From a virus: 32,101 nucleotides of DNA. Positions within the stretch are counted from its first letter, which is position 1; each line of letters begins with the position of its first letter. The notes beneath the pieces were generated by a model that was not told the DNA's origin, did not search any database, and was given only the letters and a program-made list of their open reading frames with translations. Where the stretch lies: positions 1 through 32,101 of IMG/VR virus record IMGVR_UViG_3300013137_000070. One strand, written 5' to 3'. Positions 14,814 to 23,133 of the stretch are shown here, one piece after another. A program made the translations under genes and the position numbers.

Positions 14814-15584
14814 ATGTCCATGGTTAACTGGAATAAGTCTTTATTAGATACGTCAAGATTGCAGTATATTGCATGGCAAACTTGGCTGGAAGCAATAACA
14901 CCTAATCCTCAGTTGGAAGAAACAGCGTATCGTCCTGTTGGTTGGGCTAATCAGCAAATAGCAGAGCAATTGTCCGGGGAGGGGGCAGAAGAGGCGCAGT
15001 CTGGAGCAAATACGTGGATTGATGACGGGACAGGAGAGGCCTGGGTATTTGATGCTGTTCTTCAGTTAAATCATAGTCATTCACAGAGAATTACTCAGCA
15101 TCCCGTTCAAACAGGAGCGAGCAAAACAGACCATTCATTTTCTTTGCCTTCTAATTTGACTTTAGAAATTGGAATGAGCGATGTTATGGATAGTTTCAAT
15201 CCCGGCCAATGGGGAACGGCAGAGGAGGCTCCAACTCGGTCTGTTCAGGCATTCCAGAAATTATTGGAGTGGAAGAATGCTGGGACTCCACTGAATATTA
15301 CTACGAGATTGAACACGTATGAGAATATGGTAATTGCGTTAATTTCGGCTCCAGATGATTTTCAGACTTTTTATGGGTTGAAATGTTCAGTTACTTTTCA
15401 GCAGATTTTTGTAGCGAGTATGGAAGAAGGCTATACGGGAGAATTTACTTCAGATAGAGAAGCCGTGACAAATAAAACAGATGAAGGGACAAAAGGGGAT
15501 TCTCCGGCAAGAGCTACTGACTATAATCGAAATTCTAAGGCATACGATTTTATATTCGGTGATGGAATGTCTTTTGGTAAATAG
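14814..15584 (+). CDS. baseplate Dit-like N-terminal domain protein
   Basis: The 256-residue protein carries the motif HSQRITQHPVQTGASKTDHSF (split here across 88-108) followed by LPSNLTLEIGMSDVMDSF, the mark of the Dit-like baseplate proteins that join the tube end to the hub. The final 50 residues are polar and Gly-rich. It follows the tape measure immediately (ATG 14814 directly after TAG), with a second ATG at 14820. There is a usable AGAGG in the end of the previous gene. Confidence 0.75.
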   Translation: MSMVNWNKSLLDTSRLQYIAWQTWLEAITPNPQLEETAYRPVGWANQQIAEQLSGEGAEEAQSGANTWIDDGTGEAWVFDAVLQLNHSHSQRITQHPVQTGASKTDHSFSLPSNLTLEIGMSDVMDSFNPGQWGTAEEAPTRSVQAFQKLLEWKNAGTPLNITTRLNTYENMVIALISAPDDFQTFYGLKCSVTFQQIFVASMEEGYTGEFTSDREAVTNKTDEGTKGDSPARATDYNRNSKAYDFIFGDGMSFGK

Positions 15585-15593
15585 GAGGGAAGG

Positions 15594-15929
15594 ATGCAGC
15601 TAATTCCTTTGAATAGTTTAGATAATCAGACATTCCAGTCCTCTTTGTTGATAGATGGAGCAAAGAAAAAATTAAACTTTCGTCTATACTTCAATGAAGT
15701 TTGCAATTATTGGGCAATGGATATTATTGATGGAATAACACAAGAAGCTTTGGTTTCTTCAGTCCCATTGATTACGGGGTCAAGTAAGGAATCAACAAAT
15801 CTTTTAGCCCAGTATTCTTATTTGAGAATTGGGTCTGCTTATTTGATTAATGCGGAGAATGTATGGTCGGATCCTGATCATGTAACATTGGGAATTAATT
15901 TTCTCTTAGCTTGGGGTGATACTTTGTAA
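15594..15929 (+). CDS. baseplate plug protein (Pam3 gp18-like)
   Basis: The 111-residue product follows the pattern of the cyanophage Pam3 plug family: IPLNSLDNQTFQSSLLIDG, FRLYFNEVCNYWAMDIIDG, a SSVPLITGS turn, and LLAQYSYLRIGSAYLI. The plug closes the baseplate hub before ejection. GGAGGGA precedes ATG 15594, and its stop overlaps the next ATG (TAATG). Confidence 0.75.
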   Translation: MQLIPLNSLDNQTFQSSLLIDGAKKKLNFRLYFNEVCNYWAMDIIDGITQEALVSSVPLITGSSKESTNLLAQYSYLRIGSAYLINAENVWSDPDHVTLGINFLLAWGDTL

Positions 15930-16927
15930 TGGACACTTCAATGTATGGCCGTTATTGGAAACTTGACATTAAGTGTGCCGATGGGGCTACTTTCACTTTA
16001 AAAGCTGATGGATTTAAAACAGGAGAAATGTTAAAGTGTACTTTTGACATTAATTATCCTGGGTATGATGGCTGGTTTGTTTCTGAATTTAATATCTGGA
16101 ATACGAATTATGAAACACAAAAGAAAATTATTGAGTCCGGAGCTGAAGTGTACTTTTCTGCGGGTTATTCTGATGGCAGACAAGGGCAAATCTTTGGTGG
16201 AGATGTTTTTCAGGTGATGTATACTCGGGAGAATGTAACTGATAATCGATTGACTTTAGTCTGTGTTGATGGAAGTAGGCTCTACTCTGAGAATTTTACT
16301 TTATTTACTTTAGGCCAAGAATATACAGAAGCTACTCTTACCAATGCAGTAGCCTCCAGAGCAATTAAGCCCGTAGAGGTAAACTCTGAAGAACTTCCTC
16401 CTGAAATGGACGAAATAAAGTTTCCCAGAGGGAGAACGGTTTTTGGCTCTCCTTCTACAGTTGTTCGCGAAGTGACTCGAAATGCAAGAGGGTGTTTTTA
16501 TATGGATAAAGGGCAGTTAAACATTTTTTTGCCTACCGATGAGCCTGGGGATGAAATTGTAGATGTTAATCCAGAATCTGGATTAATAGGTACACCAATT
16601 CAAATTGAGAATGGAATTAGATTTAGAACTCTTTTGAACCCATTTATAACGTTGTCTAATCCCCCGAAGTGGGTAAAAGTTGATTTGAGTAAAGTAACTA
16701 TTCAACAGCAGAGAGCACAAATAGGGAAAGATCTTATTAGTAAGCTTCCAAAAGATGGCTATTTTCAAATTGGAGGGATAAGGCATACAGGAGATTCCAG
16801 AGGGAATGATTGGTACACAGATGTTGTTGGGTATTCTCTTGCTGGGGCTAAAGCTGGTTCGCAGTTGACTGTTCCTGGGATGAAAAGGATTTCTGAAAAG
16901 GTAGATCAAACCGGAGGGTCTCAATGA
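15929..16927 (+). CDS. baseplate hub protein (gpD/gp27-like)
   Basis: This 332-residue protein sits between the plug and spike genes, where the trimeric hub is encoded. It shows beta-rich tube-like domains (GRYWKLDIKCADGATFTLKA; ESGAEVYFSAGYSDG; QIFGGDVFQVMYTRENVTDN), then ARGCFYMDKGQLNIF and a late GYFQIGGIRHTGDSRGNDWY segment, the usual order of phage hub proteins of this class. The ATG overlaps the previous stop, and the end overlaps the next gene by four bases. Confidence 0.78.
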   Translation: MDTSMYGRYWKLDIKCADGATFTLKADGFKTGEMLKCTFDINYPGYDGWFVSEFNIWNTNYETQKKIIESGAEVYFSAGYSDGRQGQIFGGDVFQVMYTRENVTDNRLTLVCVDGSRLYSENFTLFTLGQEYTEATLTNAVASRAIKPVEVNSEELPPEMDEIKFPRGRTVFGSPSTVVREVTRNARGCFYMDKGQLNIFLPTDEPGDEIVDVNPESGLIGTPIQIENGIRFRTLLNPFITLSNPPKWVKVDLSKVTIQQQRAQIGKDLISKLPKDGYFQIGGIRHTGDSRGNDWYTDVVGYSLAGAKAGSQLTVPGMKRISEKVDQTGGSQ

Positions 16928-17613
16928 ATACAATCCCTTGTATGATAGGGTCTCCGGGAGAAGGGATAAAGGCTTCTCTTGATAATTTTGATGCGGGTCT
17001 CCGCTGTGCAATCCCCGGAGTAATAGAGACCTTTAACCCCGATAAGCAAACGGCAACTGTAACAGTAGCTATTGCCGAGAGAGTAAAAATTGATGGTGAG
17101 TTGTACTCTGCTCAGATTCCAACTTTGACGGATGTCCCGGTTTGTTTTCCTACTGCTGGTAATTTTTCTCTTACATTCCCAGTCAAACACGGAGATGAGT
17201 GCTTGGTTGTTTTTGCGGATACTTGTATAGATTCGTGGTATCAATCGGGTTGTTTGGACTCTCCTGATGGGCATATTGCTACTCTTCAGATGTCGTTGAG
17301 GCGCCACGATCTTTCTGATGCTCTTGCTATCGTAGGAATTAAATCCCAGCCAAAGAAGCTTTCTAATTACTCTACTTCCAGCGTCCAACTTCGATCCGAT
17401 GACGGGGGAACTTTTGTTGAAATTACTCCATCAGGGGAAGTCAATATAGTCGCTCCTGGGAATATGAATATAACCAGTCCTAAAGCAATGTTTAATGGAG
17501 ATCTTGAGACCACAGGGGATGTGACCGTTGGGACGGGAGCATCTGGTGTTCTTGTTGATTTGAATGGAAGGACTTTTACCATTCAAGATGGAATTGTGAT
17601 CAGTATTACATAA
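16924..17613 (+). CDS. baseplate spike protein with Gp138-type N-domain
   Basis: The 229-residue protein has an OB-fold-like Gp138 N-terminal part: GLRCAIPGVIETFNPDKQTA, PVCFPTAGNFSLTFPVKHGD, and VVFADTCIDSWYQSG. The C-terminal part (about 140-229) is a repetitive beta-helix, with GGTFVEITPSGEVNIVAPGN and MNITSPKAMFNGDLETTGDV, as in gpV-like puncturing spikes. It pierces the outer membrane. It starts inside the hub stop (ATGA). Confidence 0.85.
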   Translation: MNTIPCMIGSPGEGIKASLDNFDAGLRCAIPGVIETFNPDKQTATVTVAIAERVKIDGELYSAQIPTLTDVPVCFPTAGNFSLTFPVKHGDECLVVFADTCIDSWYQSGCLDSPDGHIATLQMSLRRHDLSDALAIVGIKSQPKKLSNYSTSSVQLRSDDGGTFVEITPSGEVNIVAPGNMNITSPKAMFNGDLETTGDVTVGTGASGVLVDLNGRTFTIQDGIVISIT

Positions 17614-17624
17614 GAAGGTGCCAG

Positions 17625-17993
17625 ATGACGTCTGTTAGAGTGAGGAGATTAGATGACAATTGGGATCCTGTTTATGGGAATGGGAGGAATGACTACTTGA
17701 CTGATCAAGATGCGATGCTTCAGATTGTCAAGAGTAGGCTCCAGAATCTTTATGGTGAGTGGTGGGAAAATACTCTTGACGGCCTTCCTTTATTCCAGAA
17801 AATTCTTGGTCGGGTTAGAGTGGATAAATCTATTCCCGATAAGTTGATTCAAAAGCGGATTAAAGAGACGCTCTATGTTAAAAAGATAACAAAGTTTACG
17901 TCTCAGTTTGACCCTAATACAAGGCAGTATAGCTGCCAAGCGGTAATAGATACAGAATTTGGAGTAATTACCGTAGCAAGTGGAGGTGTATAA
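17625..17993 (+). CDS. baseplate wedge protein (gp25-like)
   Basis: A 122-residue protein between spike and J-like gene, the place of gp25/W-type wedge proteins. It shows LTDQDAMLQIVKSRLQNLYGEWW, a compact ILGRVRVDKSIPDKLIQKRI and a final beta pair ending in DTEFGVITVASGGV. Length and order fit. AAGGTGCC precedes ATG 17625, and the next gene begins directly after its stop. Confidence 0.75.
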   Translation: MTSVRVRRLDDNWDPVYGNGRNDYLTDQDAMLQIVKSRLQNLYGEWWENTLDGLPLFQKILGRVRVDKSIPDKLIQKRIKETLYVKKITKFTSQFDPNTRQYSCQAVIDTEFGVITVASGGV

Positions 17994-19214
17994 ATGACAT
18001 ATGCTGCCCCAACCATAGGAGTGCCCGGACTTACAGTCCCCACTTATGCTGACATTCTTCAGTATTTGATTGATGCCAAAAAGACTATTCACGGAAGCGA
18101 CATATATTTAGAGAATGATTCCACAGATTATCAGGAGCTCTCTGTATTTGCGTTGATGCTCTATGATATAAGCATGCTTCTTCAGTATGTTTATAACAAT
18201 AGAGGTCCTCTCACGGCGGTAGGCTCCGGGTTAGATCAAATAGTAAAGCTAAATGGTATAGAGAGAAAGCAAGCTTCTTATTCTACCTGTATTGTAGGGT
18301 TAACCGGGACGATAGGCGCGACAGTAGTAAATGGCATTGTCCAAGATCAGGCAGGTTATCAATGGGGCCTACCTTCTACGGTCACTTTGGAGTCTACAGG
18401 GTCCCCTGCTTATGGGTATAAAGAAGTTACGGCTATTTGTGCGACTCTGGGGGCTGTTTCTGCTACTGCCGGGACAATAGTCCGAATTGTTACTGCTCAA
18501 GCGGGATGGACTTCCGTCACAAATCCTTCTGCAGCGGTAGAAGGAGCCCCAGTTGAAACGGATGCAGAGTTACGATCACGGCAGTCGGCTTCTGTAACAA
18601 GGCCATCGATGAATTTGGTGTCAGGAACTTGGGCGGCTCTTTCAGCAGTTGACAATGTTTCCAGATTAACAGTGAAAGAGAACCCGACTGGAACCCCGGA
18701 TGCTGATGGCTTGCCTCCACATTCTATTTCTTGTGTAGTAGAAGGAGGAACCGATGAAGATGTAGCTACCGCTATTTGGGCCAACAGGGGGATTGGGTGT
18801 CAGATGAATCCCGTAGCTACATCACCGGAACCTTCTTATGCGGTTCACCATGATGTAGAAGATTCTGTTACTTTAATCGTGACAACGATTAATTTTTACC
18901 GCCCTGATTATGTTCCCATTTACGTAGAGATTGGGGTTAAACAGATTTACGGTTATACATCTGTGACAACTGATGCAGTTAAATCTGCGGTTGCAAGCTA
19001 TCTCAACAGCTTAAGTATAGGAGAGGATTTAACCATTTCTGCCCTTTACAGTGTAGCGCTTTCTGTTACCCCTGACTTGGCAAAGCCTATGTTTTCTATT
19101 ACATCTTTGGTCGCAGGAATCTCTCCAGGGGGTATGGGATCCACAGATATTGAATTGGATTATTATCAAACAACGTCTGGGGATATAGCGGATATTACTA
19201 TTAATGTAACGTGA
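17994..19214 (+). CDS. baseplate J-like wedge protein
   Basis: The 406-residue product has the baseplate J pattern: a helical N-terminus, VGSGLDQIVKLNGIERKQAS, a VVNGIVQDQAGYQWGLPSTV beta segment, APVETDAELRSRQSASVTRP near 180-200, GTWAALSAVDNVSRLTVKEN, and VVEGGTDEDVATAIWANRG. J-like proteins form the wedge ring linking hub and fibres. The start abuts the previous stop. Confidence 0.9.
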   Translation: MTYAAPTIGVPGLTVPTYADILQYLIDAKKTIHGSDIYLENDSTDYQELSVFALMLYDISMLLQYVYNNRGPLTAVGSGLDQIVKLNGIERKQASYSTCIVGLTGTIGATVVNGIVQDQAGYQWGLPSTVTLESTGSPAYGYKEVTAICATLGAVSATAGTIVRIVTAQAGWTSVTNPSAAVEGAPVETDAELRSRQSASVTRPSMNLVSGTWAALSAVDNVSRLTVKENPTGTPDADGLPPHSISCVVEGGTDEDVATAIWANRGIGCQMNPVATSPEPSYAVHHDVEDSVTLIVTTINFYRPDYVPIYVEIGVKQIYGYTSVTTDAVKSAVASYLNSLSIGEDLTISALYSVALSVTPDLAKPMFSITSLVAGISPGGMGSTDIELDYYQTTSGDIADITINVT

Positions 19215-19221
19215 GGTTGGT

Positions 19222-19821
19222 ATGCCGGTAGAGCCTTTGTCTCCAGACAATTCGAGAGCGGTTTCTTATTACAATGGGCTTTTTACTTCCCAGTATCAAA
19301 TGTCTTCGAATCTTTTACTCTGGGGAGAGTTTTTGTTCGGAGTCTTGAATTCCGTGGGGGATGTAGCAAGAACTCTTTGTGGGGATTTTGATATTGACTA
19401 TGCAGTAGGTAATCAGCTTGATATTATTGGAGAAATTGTAGGACAAAATAGAACTCTTTCTTTTCAGCCTTCCTCTTCTCCCTCAAATCCTATTATGGAT
19501 GATGAACTTTATAGATTGGTTCTCAAGTGTAAAGTAGCAATTAATCATTGGGATGGGAAGATTCAGAGTATTGAAAGCAAATGGCAGAAAATTTTCCCTG
19601 ATACCCTTATCTCCATTGTGGATAACTTTGATATGTCAATGACTGTTTCGGTCATTGGGGGAGAGCTTGAAGCGATCGTTCAAGAAATGATTCAAAATGA
19701 TATGATTATCCCCCGACCACAGGGGGTTCTTTTAAACTTTGCATGGCTTGGCAAGGTATTTGCGTACGATCTCGAAACTACTTCGTATGCGGGTTACGAT
19801 GAGGCAAATTGGCTTGTATAA
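19222..19821 (+). CDS. DUF2612-like baseplate wedge protein
   Basis: This 199-residue protein follows the J-like gene. It contains SYYNGLFTSQYQMSSNLLLW, a LDIIGEIVGQNRTLSF segment, MDDELYRLVLKCKVAINHWD, and IPRPQGVLLNF near the end, the pattern of DUF2612 (gpI-like) wedge proteins. It would join the wedge to the tail fibre encoded next. GAGGTTG precedes ATG 19222. Confidence 0.8.
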   Translation: MPVEPLSPDNSRAVSYYNGLFTSQYQMSSNLLLWGEFLFGVLNSVGDVARTLCGDFDIDYAVGNQLDIIGEIVGQNRTLSFQPSSSPSNPIMDDELYRLVLKCKVAINHWDGKIQSIESKWQKIFPDTLISIVDNFDMSMTVSVIGGELEAIVQEMIQNDMIIPRPQGVLLNFAWLGKVFAYDLETTSYAGYDEANWLV

Positions 19822-19837
19822 AAAGAAGGAGGAATAA

Positions 19838-20869
19838 ATGTCAGCAAATAATTTCAAACAATTCGATACTGGTAAGACCAATATGATGGATGATGCTACA
19901 TACGATGCTTCTACCCAGAGGGCTGGGGGAGTCCAGACCGGAGTTGCGTCATCACAGCTTCATAACAAGCTTTTTTATCAGTTGAGTACATTTGTGTCTG
20001 CTTTTGGGGCGATGATGTCCAGTAAAGGCATTGAGATCGAAGATGCCACTTCAGTTGACACCTATAATGATCTTGTTACAAAGCTTGGCAATATTCTAAT
20101 TTTTGGCGAAGGCGGTCATACAATAAAAGACGAAGGATCAGCATTAACTCAAAGAACTAATTTAAATTTTACTGGTTCTGGTGTTACCGTTACTGATGAT
20201 TCTGGCAATAATGCTTCTGTAGTAACAATACCTGCTACTGGTGGGTTGATAACAATTTACGATGCTCCTGGTTCCGGGACATATACTGTTCCCACCGGGA
20301 CTACAACCTTAAAAGTTGCAATTTTTGGAGCTGGCGGAGGGGGAGGGATATCCCTCCCTGAGGCAGGAGGGCAAACCGAAGCAACTTCAGGAGGGTATTC
20401 AAAGATTGTTATCGCTGCCGTCGATATAATCGCTGGTGGAGGAACTGGAGGGATGTCAGATAGCACTGTGGGGGATGGTGGCACTATTTCAGATTCGACG
20501 GTTCTTCCTTACTTGTCTCTTTCTCATATTGGATCCGCTGGGGCAGTTGGGCAGAACGATGGAGTTTCGGGAGGTGGAGGAGCCAGCGGGTTTTTTGGGG
20601 GGCAGAATATAGCAACAACCCCAACTGTTCAGACGAACGGAAACGATGGAAATATGGGAGCTGGTGGAGGAGGAGGGTATTCAAACCAACTCGCTGCTCC
20701 TTCGGGGTCGGGAGGAGGTGGAGGAGCATATATTGAACTTTATGTAGAGTCCCCTGCATCCTCTTATTCCTATACTGTGGGGGCCGGAGGCACCGGGGGA
20801 ACTTGGGGTGGCGCAACCCATGGCGGGGCTGGTGGAAATGGTGCGGTTATTTTCGAATGTTTTTCATAG
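19838..20869 (+). CDS. tail fibre / receptor-binding protein with glycine-rich C-domain
   Basis: The 343-residue protein has a fibre-like N-terminus, an HTIKDEGSALTQRTNLNF module (94-111) followed by GSGVTVTDDSGN common in phage fibres, and from about 138 a Gly-rich domain with FGAGGGGG, SGGGGASGFFGG, MGAGGGGGYSN, SGGGGGAYIEL and VGAGGTGGTWGG. Glycine-rich sandwich domains bind receptors at fibre tips in T-even phages; the same use is likely here. Its single chaperone-like gene follows directly. AAGGAGG precedes ATG 19838. No separate longer fibre is seen in the window. Confidence 0.8.
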   Translation: MSANNFKQFDTGKTNMMDDATYDASTQRAGGVQTGVASSQLHNKLFYQLSTFVSAFGAMMSSKGIEIEDATSVDTYNDLVTKLGNILIFGEGGHTIKDEGSALTQRTNLNFTGSGVTVTDDSGNNASVVTIPATGGLITIYDAPGSGTYTVPTGTTTLKVAIFGAGGGGGISLPEAGGQTEATSGGYSKIVIAAVDIIAGGGTGGMSDSTVGDGGTISDSTVLPYLSLSHIGSAGAVGQNDGVSGGGGASGFFGGQNIATTPTVQTNGNDGNMGAGGGGGYSNQLAAPSGSGGGGGAYIELYVESPASSYSYTVGAGGTGGTWGGATHGGAGGNGAVIFECFS

Positions 20870-20878
20870 GGGGAGAGC

Positions 20879-21214
20879 ATGAAAGTAAAGTATGTTGATT
20901 ATGACGGATCTGAACAGCAGATGCAGCAGATGAGAGAAGAGCAATCCCTGCTTGGATGGGTAATGAGATGTTTTGTAAACAACAGTCGGCAGAAATACAT
21001 TGAATTTAGTCTTTTTTCGGATTTTGTAGTTCAGATAGAGCAAAAGAGAAATGATCTTCTTTATAAGTATGATTGGACTCAGCTTCCAGACACAAGGTTG
21101 ACGGCAGAGCAAATTCAGGAATGCAGAACATATCGAGAAGCTCTGAGAGGGATAACGTCTCAAATTACAACCATTGGGACTCCAATTGTATGGCCGGAGG
21201 CTCCTTTGGTATGA
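20879..21214 (+). CDS. tail fibre assembly chaperone-like protein
   Basis: The 111-residue product ends with YKYDWTQLPDTRLTAEQIQE and YREALRGITSQI before WPEAPLV, the C-terminal pattern of phage tail assembly chaperones that follow fibre genes. The N-terminal part is a short beta segment and a basic helix. GGGGGAGAGC precedes ATG 20879. The stop overlaps the next ATG (ATGA), linking it to the glycan cassette. Confidence 0.75.
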   Translation: MKVKYVDYDGSEQQMQQMREEQSLLGWVMRCFVNNSRQKYIEFSLFSDFVVQIEQKRNDLLYKYDWTQLPDTRLTAEQIQECRTYREALRGITSQITTIGTPIVWPEAPLV

Positions 21215-21711
21215 ATCCTTTGCTGATAGTAGGTTGTCACACCGATGCAGTAGAGGAAGCCGAGAAGGCGTCTTTACTCATTGCTAATGAATGCGACTAC
21301 CTTGCTGTTGGTAAAGATGCAGTGAAATTAAAATTTAATTGGAAGTATGTAGCTACATACCATAAAGAGGATCTTGTGGATATTTTATCCCAGATAGACA
21401 AAAGAAAGCTTATTGATTGTCAGATAATTTCGCATGAGAAAGCCGCTGGAGTAGATGTTATTATCCCTTTTGAGAAGCCATCTGGATCTTCTGCCCTTCT
21501 TGGGGCTTTAGCTGGGATTCAATTTGGATATACCAAGATGATCCTCTGCGGGTGCCCCTTAGAAGGAGGGAATAATAAAGGTCATCTTTATAATCAATTT
21601 AGAATAGGATGGGAGAAAAAGAAAATTATTGTAGAAAGTTGTGTTCGTTCAATGTCTGGGTGGACAAAGAATTTCTTAGGTTCTCCATCCCTTGACTGGT
21701 TAGTGGAGTAG
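21211..21711 (+). CDS. DUF115/Rossmann-like protein, possible glycan enzyme
   Basis: ATG 21211 overlaps the preceding TGA and gives 166 residues; an upstream in-frame ATG at 21073 lies deep in the chaperone gene and is rejected. The protein opens with a Rossmann-like strand (LLIVGCHTDAVEEAEK), then YLAVGKDAVKLKFNW, VISH-type segment IISHEKAAGVDV, KPSGSSALLGALAGIQFGY (89-107) and ILCGCPLEGG (111-120). It resembles the DUF115/sialyltransferase-like proteins found beside phage and bacterial glycan genes. No catalytic residues are known to me. It leads the cassette of methyltransferases and glycosyltransferases. Confidence 0.6.
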   Translation: MNPLLIVGCHTDAVEEAEKASLLIANECDYLAVGKDAVKLKFNWKYVATYHKEDLVDILSQIDKRKLIDCQIISHEKAAGVDVIIPFEKPSGSSALLGALAGIQFGYTKMILCGCPLEGGNNKGHLYNQFRIGWEKKKIIVESCVRSMSGWTKNFLGSPSLDWLVE

Positions 21712-21736
21712 TTTCACTTTTTGGGGGAAGTAATAA

Positions 21737-22363
21737 ATGGATAAAGAACATCAGAAGCTATTTGAATTAATTTGGGACAGGGGCAATTTCAGACAAGGCT
21801 CTACGGCATTGAGAATGTCAGAGTTAATCAAAGGGATAATCCCGCCGGGGACAAAAATCAACGATTACGGGTCTGGAACAGGCCGTGTAGAGGTAAATCT
21901 TTTAAAGTGTGGCAAAAACTACTCCTTTAGTATGATAGACATAGCTTCCAACGCCTTAGACCCTGAGCCAAGAAGCTTACTCGGCCCTTATCTAAAGTTT
22001 ACAGTGGCTGACCTTCAAGATCTCCCTCCAGAGATAGAGAAAACAGAGTGGGGCTTGTGTATCAATGCCTTAATGAATATCAAGCCAAAGATGCTTGATC
22101 CAATCCTTTCTGAAATTAGTAGAACCTGTAGCAATTTAATCTTTGAAGCCTATGATATGGATGATTTTCGTTGCGGTTACCAGCTTTCCATGAATCAGTT
22201 AAATAAGGATCAGTGGCATAGGAAATTGAATGAGTATTGGGGGGATGTTCGGTTTATTCAGTCTCCAGAGTCTAAACGTCGTTACATATTTATTTGCAGG
22301 CAAATAACGGAGGAGTGCTCTAACAGGAGTTTGAGTGGCCCCCATCACAAAGATAACTGTTAG
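21737..22363 (+). CDS. class I SAM-dependent methyltransferase
   Basis: The 208-residue protein shows SAM-binding motif I as INDYGSGTGRVEVNL (41-55), a motif II acidic strand SFSMIDIAS (63-71), and a motif post II DLQDLPPE. The order and length (~200) fit a small-molecule or glycan methyltransferase. The substrate is unknown; a sugar is likely from the neighbours. GGGGGAAG precedes ATG 21737. The end of the gene forms a strong inverted repeat with the intergenic region. Confidence 0.78.
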   Translation: MDKEHQKLFELIWDRGNFRQGSTALRMSELIKGIIPPGTKINDYGSGTGRVEVNLLKCGKNYSFSMIDIASNALDPEPRSLLGPYLKFTVADLQDLPPEIEKTEWGLCINALMNIKPKMLDPILSEISRTCSNLIFEAYDMDDFRCGYQLSMNQLNKDQWHRKLNEYWGDVRFIQSPESKRRYIFICRQITEECSNRSLSGPHHKDNC

Positions 22364-22374
22364 AGCATAACTCC
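22312..22374 (+). repeat. inverted repeat across the methyltransferase stop
   Basis: CTCTAACAG (22318-22326) pairs perfectly with CTGTTAGAG (22357-22365), and outside it GGAGT (22312-22316) pairs with ACTCC (22370-22374), round a 30-base loop. The stop codon (22361-22363) is inside the right arm. There is no T-run. It may be a weak attenuator, an mRNA-stabilising structure, or a trace of recombination at a cassette edge. Confidence 0.5.
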
Positions 22375-22392
22375 GACTATAAAGGAGAACAA

Positions 22393-23133
22393 ATGATTTC
22401 GGTGATCACACCTACTGGAGATAGGGAGATTGCTTTTAAACTCTGTCTGTCTTGGATCAATCAGCAAACAGTTAAACCAGATCAATGGATTGTCGTGGAT
22501 GATGGCAAAAGAGAGAAATTTAATATAGATTCTCTCCCCTCTTTTGCACAGTATGTTAGACGTGAGCCTCAGCTTACAGACCACAAGTTCACTCTTGTGG
22601 AGAATATAAAAGAGGCCGTCAAATACATTGCTGGCAATCAGATCTTCATCATGGAGGATGATGAGTATTATGCTCCTCAGTATCTGGAAGTTATGTCCAA
22701 ACACCTTGAGCCTGTGGCCGTAGTTGGTATAGGATGTAGTAAATATTATCACCTGCCTACTGGAGGATATGAAGTTCATCAAAATAAGGAACATGCTTCT
22801 CTCGCTCAGACTGGATTCACAGATAAATTCCTTCCAAATTTCAATTCTTGCATAGAGAAAGGGATGGGGACCTGTTGGCTTGACGACCAACTCTGGAAAG
22901 CCGTTCAAGCAAGTCAAAGATCTTCCGCTAAGATTCCTTTTGACCTTTTTGTTGATAATGGTTCTCCTTTATATGTCGGGATGAAAGGCTTGCCTGGGAG
23001 AGATGGCATTGGGGTAGGACATAAGCCTCAATCATATCGCGGCCGAGTTGACGATAAGAATAGAACCTTGCTTAAACAATGGATTCCTCTGCATTATCAA
23101 AAATACCTTGATGTGCTGGAGAAGATTAGATGA
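22393..23133 (+). CDS. GT-A family glycosyltransferase (GT2-like)
   Basis: The 246-residue protein has the GT2 fold marks: MISVITPTGDREIAFKLCL at the start, WIVVDDG (32-38) for nucleotide binding, and the metal-binding segment IFIMEDDEYYAP (84-95). The remaining half lacks a membrane segment. It probably transfers a sugar from a nucleotide donor to a glycan in the cytoplasm. AAAGGAGA precedes ATG 22393. The stop overlaps the next gene (ATGA). Confidence 0.8.
   Translation: MISVITPTGDREIAFKLCLSWINQQTVKPDQWIVVDDGKREKFNIDSLPSFAQYVRREPQLTDHKFTLVENIKEAVKYIAGNQIFIMEDDEYYAPQYLEVMSKHLEPVAVVGIGCSKYYHLPTGGYEVHQNKEHASLAQTGFTDKFLPNFNSCIEKGMGTCWLDDQLWKAVQASQRSSAKIPFDLFVDNGSPLYVGMKGLPGRDGIGVGHKPQSYRGRVDDKNRTLLKQWIPLHYQKYLDVLEKIR

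Noticed and set aside
21073-21210. Longer start for the DUF115-like protein
   Set aside because: It would overlap most of the fibre chaperone gene; ATG 21211 overlaps the stop in the usual ATGA way and begins a Rossmann-like strand.
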